Origin: Lamellibrachia satsuma | Lineage: Eukaryota; Annelida; Polychaeta; Sabellida; Siboglinidae | Length of the DNA stretch: 64,000 bases | NCBI GenBank assembly: GCA_033239005.1 | Contig: BSQZ01000030.1 | Span: forward strand, 2,907,501 to 2,971,500 | Direction of reading: 5' to 3' | Shown: positions 1-12,300 of the stretch, piece after piece | How positions within the stretch are numbered: position 1 is the stretch's first letter | Layout of the letters: each line of letters begins with the position of its first letter | Translations under genes and position numbers: made by a program | The notes under the pieces: generated by a model | Databases searched by the model: none | Seen by the model: only the letters and a program-made list of their open reading frames with translations | Told to the model about the DNA's origin: nothing

Positions 1-270
1 GAGTATGGTTTGTTAGTTGACAAGTCATTTGACTGAGTAATTCAACTGAATAATTTCCATACAGGTTTGTAGACTTGTTATTTGACTGATCGATTTCCTT
101 GGGGGTTTTTGAACACATCATTTGATTGAATACCTTTTAGTCTTGTCATTTGACTGAATGATTTCCAAACAGGTATGTTGTTATGTCATTTGACCGAATG
201 ATTTCCAAACAGGTATGTTGTTACATAATTTGACTAAATGATTTCCAAACAGGTATGTTGTTATGTCATT
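1..270 (+). repeat. Degenerate 40-bp tandem repeat in MED25 intron
   Basis: The motif ATTTCCAAACAGGTATGTTG recurs at 161, 201 and 241 with a 40-bp period; older, diverged copies run back to the left edge. It stops about 10 bp before the acceptor of the exon at 283. Confidence 0.8.
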
Positions 271-282
271 TATTCGTTATAG

Positions 283-3200
283 ATTTGTTGGTGGAGTTGG
301 GGAGACAGGCAGTCACATTGCAGAAGGCTTATGTACTGCCATTCAGCTTTTTGATGACCTCGCTGGTTTGCGCAAACCCACGTAAGTAACATAGTCATGG
401 AGAAACCACACCCCATTCCTCATCACTGAAAACAATTAGTTAAAACATCCTCTTCCATTCATTTAGCCCATTGCAAATCAGGTCCATCGATGTTCAGATC
501 TGTAGTAATGCATGAATAGTTTAAATAGTATGAGCAGTCGCTTTGATAAGAGTACATGCTTTTGGTAAAGTTATCAGATGAATTGTCTTTGATCATCAGA
601 TTGGATGACTTGAGAAAGTGTGAACAGCCAACCTTGTGTCATAGTACATAGAGCCGGACCACTTTTGTCACCAAATTTTAACCGGATTTGGTAAAAAAAT
701 AATGTAATAATTTGTCAAAACTAAATAACGCATTTCTACAAATGAGTTGGCATGTTATAGTGGATACTAGACAGGTTTTAGTTTTCGTAATTCTGAAACA
801 AGGGAAGCGAAATATCAAATTGAGGAAGGATCTGTCAAAGTCATCACCAGGTAAAAGGTGTTTCTTCGGAAGGAAGTCACAACATCACAAAAATTATTCA
901 AAAACTGCAAATATATCACCATAGCTGTATGATGTTGTCTTTTTGAGAAACCTAATGTTTGGAGATATTGTTTGGGGAACTTTGATGTAAGGTTTTTAGA
1001 TGTACTTTCTGTGAATTTTTACACCAAATTGTTGCTAAATATGAATTTTGACAGCTGTCCACAGCACTGCTAAGGAATTATCTAGAAGCATAGATGTGTG
1101 ACATTCCATGAAGTTGTCTACATTGGGAGGAGAGGAAGCAGCTGTTTCATTTAGCATCGTAAGTTGATATATTAGAGCATGAACTGAAGAAGTACAAGTC
1201 AATGTAATTCAAAGGTTCATGCAGCAAGAGTGGGTTTGAGGTTATACAAATTCGATTAAATCATCCTTGTGTATATTGTCATGTTTTGAGATCGTCTCTA
1301 ACTCGTTCTGTCTTGTACTAACAACAGGGCTGCTGACCACAGGGCTACTGATCACAGGGCTGCTGACCAGAAACACTGCATCCTTGTGTCCAACTCAAGT
1401 TTCTACCAGCTGCCAAGTCAAGAGAGTATCAACTATGTGGGTTACACGGCTGAGCAGCTTGCCACTATGATGGGGGAGGTGGGTGTGTGGGTACGCTAGC
1501 TAGTGGGGTGCGGTAGCTAGTGGGGCCCGGTAGTTAGTGGGGTGCGGTAGCGATGGTAGGAATACCAGACTGTCAGTCGAGAGGACTGGGGTTCAAGTTT
1601 ACCATGCTGCCGTTTCGAAACTTGGGCAATTCCATTCAGCCCAGTTTGCCTGTGTCTTTCGGAAGAGATACTAAAAGCTGTTGATCCCACATGGTTAAAT
1701 GTATAACCTGTCATAGATTCATAGAGCTGGTGATCTCTGTCTGTAAAAGTTACTAAAACTCCTGTATTAGCCATGAAAAGTGGCTGTTTGAAAGATTATA
1801 TGTTATAAGAGAAGCATATGAAAACTAATTAATATATAAGATCTGCATTTTTTTAGCACCATAGCTACTGTTTTTTGTTTACATAAAACCATTGAATTTG
1901 TATTATAGTACTTATGTATGCATCTATTTGGAGGTTGTCATATGTTATTAGTTCATTTGTCTGTCACAGCGTGGCATTTCTCTATCGATCATCTCACCGC
2001 GAAAGATCCCATCCTTGTTCAAGTTGTATGAGAAGGTAAGTTGTTTGCATAAAGGAAATGTCATTATTTAAGTTTTTGTTCAGCATATCATTAAAACTCT
2101 TGTGTGTAGCTCATATGTAAAGCTAGCATTGTGGTAGGACCACAAGTAATTTTTTGAACTTTCTAAACAAAATTCTTTGAAGTTGAAGTTTTGAGATGGC
2201 TGTGTGGAAACTGACACACCAATGAATCCAGCCCCAAGCGGTGGCAAACGTCTGAAACAGGCAAATGACCATTGTATTATAATATAAACAAAAACATGAA
2301 ATTGGTTCTGTCATGATCCTGATTGATCAGTCTTTGGATCCTGATATAATAGGCTGCTTCCTTGTGCCTAATTCTAGCCAGTTGATACTATAGGTTTACA
2401 AGATTGCCAAAGGCCCAGATGGCAAGTGGACAGGGAAGCCTTTGGCTTATCGAGAGTCCAATCTTTTTTCATCCGCCCTCCTGAGATATGTGTCAATATT
2501 TTTGTACCCATTCAATATCTTAAAAATTTGAATTTGATTTCCGCTTAACCTCCTTGTCTCTAGGTTTGTTAAACCACATTCTTTTAGACGTTCTTCATAA
2601 CTAAGGTCTTTCAGTTCTGGAATAATCTCTCCTCTGTATTCCTTCAAGCATATCTATATCCTTCATATGACATGGTCTCCAAGGTTATATACAGTAGTCT
2701 AAATGAGACCTAACTGTTGCTGTATACAGAGGTATAATTAGCTTTTTTCCTTGTATGTTATATTTCTCCTAATCAACCAAAGAATTTTATTACCCTTTGA
2801 AGCTACAATACCATACTGCTCTGAAACTTTCATATCAGCACTTATTGTTACTCCTAAGTCCTTTTCTTTTATGGTAGTACCTAGAGCAGTATGATATCTC
2901 CTATTTTATAGTTTACATCCAAGTTGCTGTGTCCTGTGTGCAGGCATTTACATCTCCCAAAATTGAATAACATTTGCCATTTTTCAGACCATTGAACTAA
3001 TTTGTCTAAATGGTAAGAACAAGATCATTGCCTGAAGCTGAAATTTGGATTATTTTTTTGTTACCAAGTTTCATGCTCCGTAGTAGTCAGATTTCGGGAA
3101 CTTGAAAATCGCATCTAAATGAAATTTGTGATGTAAACCATGGCATGATCCCTCCTAAGTTTGCATGGTTTTCATGTGACGTTTCCCAATGATGTTGTTT

Positions 3201-6200
3201 CCGTGCTAAACTTATTCTTCGTACAAGTTACAGTAGTGACCACATGGATTGTTTTATCATATTAAAGCGAAACAAGTCATAGTTTTGGGGCTATGCACCT
3301 AAAAGAGATAATAAAAATTAACAACGTGCAACTAAAATCAAGAATATCTCACCAGTGGTTTACTAAGAATGATTCCGGTCATTTCTCCAGTTGATTAAGG
3401 GCTGAAATGTTAACCCATGCAACTGATAAACGTGTGCACAGTTCTATGAAATCGGGTAACCTAGACTATATGTGATCTATTAAGTGAGGCCGGCATACAC
3501 AGAAACAACACAGTGTCAAACAAACATGCTATTGTTGTGAGTACTTGTTTAGTAAACAAAGACCAAATATGTTGCATACGTTGAGTTTGGATGCAAACAG
3601 CCTGGCCATATCCTATTGTCATGTATAGGAATAGGTCTATACAAAAATATTTTAATTTGGTGGGCGAATATTTCTAGAATACCACACTCATGTTGTAGGG
3701 TTATCTGACAGTGCTTTCTTTGTTGTGATTATCTTGCTGTAGGGTTATCTGACAGTGTTTTCTTTGTTGTGACTATCGTGCTGTAGGGTTATCTGACAGT
3801 GCCTTCTTTGTTGTGACTATCGTGTTGTAGGGTTATCTGACAGTGTTTTCTTTGTTGTGACTATCGTGCTGTAGGGTTGTTTGACAGCGCTTTCTTTGTT
3901 GTGACTATCTTGTTGTAGGGTTATCTGACAGTGTTTTCTTTGTTGTGACTATCTTGCTGTAGGGTTATCTGACAGTGTTTTCTTTGTTGTGACTATCGTG
4001 TTGTAGGGTTATCTGACAGTGTTTTCTTTGTTGTGACTATCGCGCTGTAGGGTTGTTTGACAGCGCTTTCTTTGTTGTGACTATCTTGCTGTAGGGTTAT
4101 CTGACAGTGTTTTCTTTGTTGTGACTATCGTGCTGTAGGGTTATCTGACAGTGCTTTCTTTGTTGTGACTATCTTGCTGTAGGGTTATCTGACAGTGTTT
4201 TCTTTGTTGTGACTATCTTGCTGTAGGGTTATCTGACAGTGTTTTCTTTGTTGTGACTATCTTGCTGTAGGGTTATCTGACAGTGTTTTCTTTGTTGTGA
4301 CTATCTTGTTGTAGGGTTATCTGACAGTGTTTTCTTTGTTGTGACTATCTTGCTGTAGGGTTATCTGACAGAGTTTTCTTTGTTGTGACTATCGTGCTGT
4401 AGGGTTATCTGACAGTGTTTTCTTTGTTGTGACTATCTTGCTGTAGGGTTATCTGACAGAGTTTTCTTTGTTGTGACTATCTTGCTGTAGGGTTATCTGA
4501 CAGTGCTTTCTTTGTTGTGACTATCTTGCTGTAGGGTTGTCTGACAGTGTTTTCTTTGTTGTGACTATCTTGCTGTAGGGTTGTCTGACAGTGTTTTCTT
4601 TGTTTTGACTATCTTGCTGTAGGGTTATCTGACAGTGCTTTCTTTGTTGTGACTATCTTGCTGTAGGGTTATCTGACAGTGTTTTCTCTGTTGTGACTAT
4701 CTTGTAGGGTTATCTGACAGTGTTTTCTTTGTTGTGACTATCTTGCTGTAGGGTTGTCTGACAGTGTTTTCTTTGTTGTGACTATCTTGTAGGGTTATCT
4801 AACAGTGTTTTCTTTGTTGTGACTATCTTGCTGTAGGGTTATCTAACAGTGTTTTCTTTGTTGTGACTATCTTGCTGTAGGGTTATCTGACAGAGTTTTC
4901 TTTGTTGTGACTATCTTGCTGTAGGGTTATCTGACAGTGTTTTCTTTGTTGTGACTATCTTGTAGGGTTATCTAACAGTGTTTTCTTTGTTGTGACTATC
5001 TTGCTGTAGGGTTATCTAACAGTGTTTTCTTTGTTGTGACTATCTTGTAGGGTTATCTGACAGTGTTTTCTTTGTTGTGACTATCTTGCTGTAGGGTTAT
5101 CTAACAGTGTTTTCTTTGTTGTGACTATCTTGCTGTAGGGTTATCTGACAGAGTTTTCTTTGTTGTGACTATCTTGTAGGGTTATCTAACAGTGTTTTCT
5201 TTGTTGTGACTATCTTGTAGGGTTATCTGACAGTGTTTTCTTTGTTGTGACTATCTTGCTGTAGGGTTATCTAACAGTGTTTTCTTTGTTGTGACTATCT
5301 TGCTGTAGGGTTATCTGACAGAGTTTTCTTTGTTGTGACTATCTTGTAGGGTTATCTAACAGTGTTTTCTTTGTTGTGACTATCTTGCTGTAGGGTTATC
5401 TGACAGTGTTTTCTTTGTTGTGACTATCGTGCTGTAGGGTTATCTGACAGTGTTTTCTTTGTTGTGACTATCTTGTAGGGTTATCTAACAGTGTTTTCTT
5501 TGTTGTGACTATCTTGCTGTAGGGTTATCTGACAGTGTTTTCTTTGTTGTGACTATCGTGCTGTAGGGTTATCTGACAGTGTTTTCTTTGTTGTGACTAT
5601 CTTGTAGGGTTATCTAACAGTGTTTTCTTTGTTGTGACTATCTTGCTGTAGGGTTATCTGACAGAGTTTTCTTTGTTGTGACTATCGTGCTGTAGGGTTA
5701 TCTGACAGTGTTTTCTTTGTTGTGACTATCTTGCTGTAGGGTTATCTGACAGAGTTTTCTTTGTTGTGACTATCGTGCTGTAGGGTTATCTGACAGTGTT
5801 TTCTTTGTTGTGACTATCTTGTAGGGTTATCTAACAGTGTTTTCTTTGTTGTGACTATCTTGTAGGGTTATCTAACAGTGTTTTCTTTGTTGTGACTATC
5901 TTGTAGGGTTATCTGTGTTTATCTTGAATGTATATGTGTGTCGTAGGCATGTCCTGATGGCATAGTGACAAACACGAAGAACTATGCACTGGACTCGCGT
6001 CATTTAGTAATGCTCAAGGGTTACCAGTTGCAGGGTAAGTACCGGGGTAGATACTGTGTCATCATGGACTTGTGTCATTTAGTAATGCTCAAGGGTTATG
6101 GGTAGCTAGTGTTGCCCAGGTGTTTGCCTTGATTCCACCAATTCTCTTGTGCAGCTTGCAGTGCAACATGGAATTGCTACTGTAATAGATTCACATTCAA

Positions 6201-6338
6201 ATGTTTTATTTCCGGTAATAGCAATGTATACATATTTGACAGCAAGCAAAATATTTATTGCTACAGAACGGGCAAACTGAATTGCAATACTTATAAAACT
6301 GTATCCTTAAATGTTAACTAACTACACATGTTTTATGT

Positions 6339-6380
<42 letters not shown>

Positions 6381-9300
6381 TTACTTTACAACTAACATAT
6401 AGAAGAAAATAGTGAAGCACATGCAAACCTACGCCCAGTGCTCATGTTCCATACCCTCTGCCTTGTTTGTTTGGTTTTATTCATTGTTCATGCTTGTATG
6501 AAATAATAATGTTTTGTGCCATAACTCCCTGAAGGAACATGACCATGTCATGTTGCAGAGCGTCCTGTGAGTCCAAGTGTACTGAAGGATGAAATGAATG
6601 TCGACATCAAAGGGCCCATAAGTCATGCCAGTCCACTCCCAGGTACATAAGTCATGCCAGTCCACTCCCAGGTACATAAGTCATGCCAGTCCACTCCCAG
6701 GTACGTAAGTCATGCCAGTCTACTCCCAGGTACATAAGTCATGCCAGTCCACTCCCAGGTACACAAGTCATGCCAGTCCACTCCCAGGTACGTAAGTCAT
6801 GCCAGTCCACTCCCAGGTACACAAGTCATGCCAGTCCACTCCCAGGTACATAAGTCATGCCAGTCCACTCCCAGGTACATAAGTCATGCCAGTCTACTCC
6901 CAGGTACATAAGTCATGCCAGTCCACTCCCAGGTACGTAAGTCATGCCAGTCCACTCCCGGGTACACAAGTCATGCCAGTCCACTCCCAGGTACGTAAGT
7001 CATGCCAGTCCACTCCCAGGTACACAAGTCATGCCAGTCCACTCCCAGGTACGTAAGTCATGCCAGTCCACTCCCAGGTACACAAGTCATGCCAGTCCAC
7101 TCCCAGGTACATAAGTCATGCCAGTCCACTCCCAGGTACGTAAGTCATGCCAGTCCACTCCCAGGTACACAAGTCATGCCAGTCCACTCCCAGGTACGTA
7201 AGTCATGCCAGTCCACTCCCAGGTACATAAGTCATGCCAGTCTACTCCCAGGTACATAAGTCATACCAGTCCACTCCCAGGTACGTAAGTCATGCCAGTC
7301 TACTCCCAGGTACATAAGTACATAATTACTATCGTACTGTGTGTGGTTTTTATTCTGCGTAATTGTTGCTTGGGAGTGTGATCACCATGCCATGCATGGC
7401 AGTGTGATCACCATGCATGGCGGTGTGATCACCATGTGTGGCAGTGTGATCACCATGCGTGGCAGTGTGATCACCATGCGTGGTGGTGTGATTACCATGC
7501 GTGGCATTGTGATCACCATGCGTGATGGTGCGATCACTATGAGTGATGATGCGATCACCATGCGTGGCGGTTTGATCACCATGCGTGGCGGTGTGATCAC
7601 CATGCGTGGCAGTGTGATCACCATGCAAGGCGGTGTGATCACCACGTGTGGCGGTGTGATCACCACGTGTGGCGGTGTGATGACTTCTGTTTGACGTCAG
7701 TACTGGTTCACTTGTGACATTTTGGCAATTTGTTCATCTAACAGGAGGCATTCTTGGGCAGAATCAACCCATAGTGTCGCAGGTTCCAAACCAGCAAGTG
7801 TCGACAGCTCAAGCCATTGGGGTAGGCACTGGGGACCTGTTGCCCAACAGTGCTGCTCCCCCCGCAGCAAAGAAGGTAGCTGCTGAAATACTGGCTGAAG
7901 GTAAGTCTGTGTGAGATTGGGGTGTGATCACCATGCGTGGCGGTGTGATCACCATGCGTGGTGGTGTGATCACCATGCATGGCGGTGTGATCATCATGCA
8001 TGGCGGTGTGATCACCATGCGTGGCGGTGTGATCACCATGCATGGCGGTGTGATCACCATGCGTGGTGGTGTGATCATCATGCATGGCGGTGTGATCACC
8101 ATGCGTGGCGGTGTGATCACCATGCATCACAGTTGGGTTCAATTGTAATTGTGCAGTGAATTCATTCAACCATATCCTCTTGCAAGGTAGTTAGTGGAAT
8201 TGATTGAACCATGTCATGGATGTTTCTGCAGTGGCTCATGAGAAAAGTCCATAGCAGGTTATATATTTACCCCCATGTCAGATCTTTTACTTCCCCTGGC
8301 ATGCATTGGTGTCTCTTCCAAAGACAGGTGAATGATCCCAAGTGTTGAAATGACGCTCCCCACACAGCCACCATGCCCCATGGACAATTATTTTGTTGTA
8401 TTATGTTCTTTTATCTGTAATATTTTTTGCAAGCTGTCTTGCTTTGCTTATCATTACACAATAAGTATATACATTTATTTCGGTACCTTATATCACTAAA
8501 AACTCGATCCTTATTTGGTGTATATTCTGTAAATTCCTGTTGTTCATTAAATTACAAAGGAAATTTAATTAAAACTTGAAACTAATTTTCTAGTGTACTG
8601 GAAGCTTTATTTTGTACAGCTTATACTAAGGTGCTAAGTAGACATTGCCCAGTGGCTAAGTATATACCTCCTGCACTTTGTTGAAGCACAGTAATAATTT
8701 GATGTCACCATAGAAATTGCAGAAAAGAATCTAGGAAATAATGTAACAGAAGTAAAGTCATATAGTGGGAAGTAAATCAATGGTCACAAAATTAGTCGCA
8801 GGAAAAGAAGATTTATTAGTGCTTTTATTATTAATTGAAATAGTGTTTGCACAAATAAGTTATTATCACAATTCTTCCAAGTTATGTATTTTATGTCAAA
8901 CTTCTGCATAAGTTTCTCCATCCAGTATGAATGCTTTGTGACACTGGCCCCTGTTAGCGCGCATGCTGCGTAAAAAATAAATATGACAAAGTTTGTGTAA
9001 TAAAACAGCTCAGAAGTAACAGATATTAACAGACATGGATTTATTTCAGTAAAAAATACATATCATACATAGCTAAGTTCTTAAATATAATTTGGCCGTT
9101 ATCTGTATAAAAAATATATCGACCTTGCAGTTCAGCAGGCAATGTAAACATGATATTTGAGTCAAAACATTCAAATTAAACAGATAACAGTCAAATTATA
9201 TAAAACAACTCTGGTTCATTAAAACACATTTTGTGGTCAGGATATCAGTGTAGGTACAGTTTATACTGTATGACATGATTTATGATAAAAAAAACTCTCA

Positions 9301-12300
9301 GACTTTGTATTTTTAGCCATTCCAGTGCTATAACCCTCATGCTTTGTGACCACTGAATACTTTAGCCATTCCAGTACTACAATCTTCAAGCTTTGTGACC
9401 ATTGAATACTTTAGCCATTCCAGTACTACAATCTTCAAGCTTTGTGACCACTGAATACTTCAGCCATTCCAGTACTACAATCTTCAAGCATTGTGACCAC
9501 TGAATACTTTAGCCCTTCCAGTACTACAATCTTCAAGCTTTGTGACCATTGAATACTTTAGCCATTCCTAACCCTAACCCTCTTGCTTTGTGACCACTGA
9601 ATACTTTAGCCATTCCAGTGCTACAATCTTCAAGCTTTGTGACCACTGAATACTTTAGCCCTTCCAGTGCTACAATCTTCAAGCTTTGTGACCACTGAAT
9701 ACTTTAGCCATTCAAGTGCTACAATCTTCAAGCTTTGTGACCACTGAATACTTTAGCCATTCCAGTGCTACAATCTTCAAGCTTTGTGACCACTGAATAC
9801 TTTAGCCATTCCAGTACTACAATCTTCAAGCTTTGTGACCACTGAATACTTTAGCCATTCCATTGCTACAATCTTCAAGCTTTGTGACCACTGAATACTT
9901 TAGCCATTCCAGTGCTACAATCTTCAAGCTTTGTGACCACTGAATACTTTAGCCATTCCATTGCTACAATCTTCAAGCTTTGTGACCACTGAATACTTTA
10001 GCCATTCCAGTGCTACAATCTTCAAGCTTTGTGACCACTGAATACTTTAGCCATTCCAGTGCTACAATCTTCAAGCTTTGTGACCACTGAATACTTTAGC
10101 CCTTCCAGTGCTACAATCTTCAAGCTTTGTGACCACTGAATACTTTAGCCATTCCAGTGCTACAATCTTCAAGCTTTGTGACCACTGAATACTTTAGCCA
10201 TTCCAGTGCTACAATCTTCAAGCTTTGTGACCACTGAATACTTTAGCCATTCCAGTGCTACAATCTTCAAGCTTTGTGACCACTGAATACTTTAGCCATT
10301 CCAGTGCTACAATCTTCAAGCTTTGTGACCACTGAATACTTTAGCCATTCCAGTGCTACAATCTTCAAGCTTTGTGACCACTGAATACTTTAGCCATTCC
10401 AGTGCTACAATCTTCAAGCTTTGTGACCACTGAATACTTTAGCCATTCCAGTGCTACAATCTTCAAGCTTTGTGACCACTGAATACTTTAGCCATTCCAG
10501 TGCTACAATCTTCAAGCTTTGTGACCACTGAATACTTTAGCCATTCCAGTGCTACAATCTTCAAGCTTTGTGACCACTGAATACTTTAGCCATTCCAGTG
10601 CTACAATCTTCAAGCTTTGTGACCACTGAATACTTTAGCCATTCCAGTGCTACAATCTTCAAGCTTTGTGACCACTGAATACTTTAGCCCTTCCAGTGCT
10701 ACAATCTTCAAGCTTTGTGACCACTGAATACTTTAGCCCTTCCAGTGCTACAATCTTCAAGCTGTGTGACCACTGAATACTTTAGCCCTTCCAGTGCTAC
10801 AGTCTTCAAGCTTTGTGACCACTGAATACTTTAGCCCTTCCAGTGCTACAGTCTTCAAGCTTTGTGACCACTGAATACTTTAGCCCTTCCAGTGCTACAA
10901 TCTTCAAGCTTTGTGACCACTGAATACTTTAGCCCTTCCAGTGCAACAATCTTCAAGCTTTGTGACCACTGAATACTTTAGCCATTCCAGTGCAACAATC
11001 TTCAAGCTTTTTGACCACTGAATACTTTAGCCATTCCAGTGCTACAATCTTCATGCTTTGTGACCACTGAATACTTTAGCCATTCCAGTGCTACAATCTT
11101 CAAGCTTTGTGACCACTGAATACTTTAGCCATTCCATTACTACAATCTTCAAGCTTTGTGACCACTGAATACTTTAGCCATTCCAGTGCTACAATCTTCA
11201 AGCTTTGTGACCACTGAATACTTTAGCCATTCCATTACTACAATCTTCAAGCTTTGTGACCACTGAATACTTTAGCCATTCCAGTGCTACAATCTTCAAG
11301 CTTTGTGACCACTGAATACTTTAGCCATTCCAGTACTACAATCTTCAAGCTTTGTGACCACGGAATACTTTAGCCATTCCAGTGCTACAATCTTCAAGCT
11401 TTGTGACCACTGAATACTTTAGCCATTCCAGTACTACAATCTTCAAGCTTTGTGACCACTGAATACTTTAGCCATTCCAGTACTACAATCTTCAAGCTTT
11501 GTGACCACTGAATACTTTAGCCATTCCAGTGCTACAATCTTCAAGCTTTGTGACCACTGAATACTTTAGCCATTCCAGTACTACAATCTTCAAGCTTTGT
11601 GACCACTGAATACTTTAGCCCTTCCAGTACTACAATCTTCAAGCTTTGTGACCACTGAATACTTTAGCCATTCCAGTACTACAATCTTCAAGCTTTGTGA
11701 CCACTGAATACTTCAGCCATTCCAGTGCAACAATCTTCAAGCTTTTTGACCACTGAATACTTTAGCCATTCCAGTACTACAATCTTCAAGCTTTGTGACC
11801 ACTGAATACTTTAGCCATTCCAGTGCAACAATCTTCAAGCTTTTTGACCACTAAATACTTTAGCCATTCCAGTGCAACAATCTTCAAGCTTTGTGACCAC
11901 TGAATACTTTAGCCCTTCCAGTACTACAATCTTCAAGCTTTGTGACCACTGAATACTTTAGCCATTCCAGTACTACAATCTTCAAGCTTTGTGACCACTG
12001 AATACTTTAGCCGTTCCAGTGCTACAATCTTCAAGCTTCGTGACCACTGAATACCTTAGCCGTTCCAGTACTACAATCTTCAAGCTTCGTGACCACTGAA
12101 TACCTTAGCCGTTCCAGTGCTACAATCTTCAAGCTTTGTGACCACTGAATATTTTAGCCATTCCAGTGCTCCAATCTTCAAGCTTTGTGACCACTGAATA
12201 TTTTAGCCATTCCAGTGCTCCAATCTTCAAGCTTTGTGACCACTGAATATTTTAGCCATTCCAGTGCTCCAATCTTCAAGCTTTGTGACCACTGAATACT

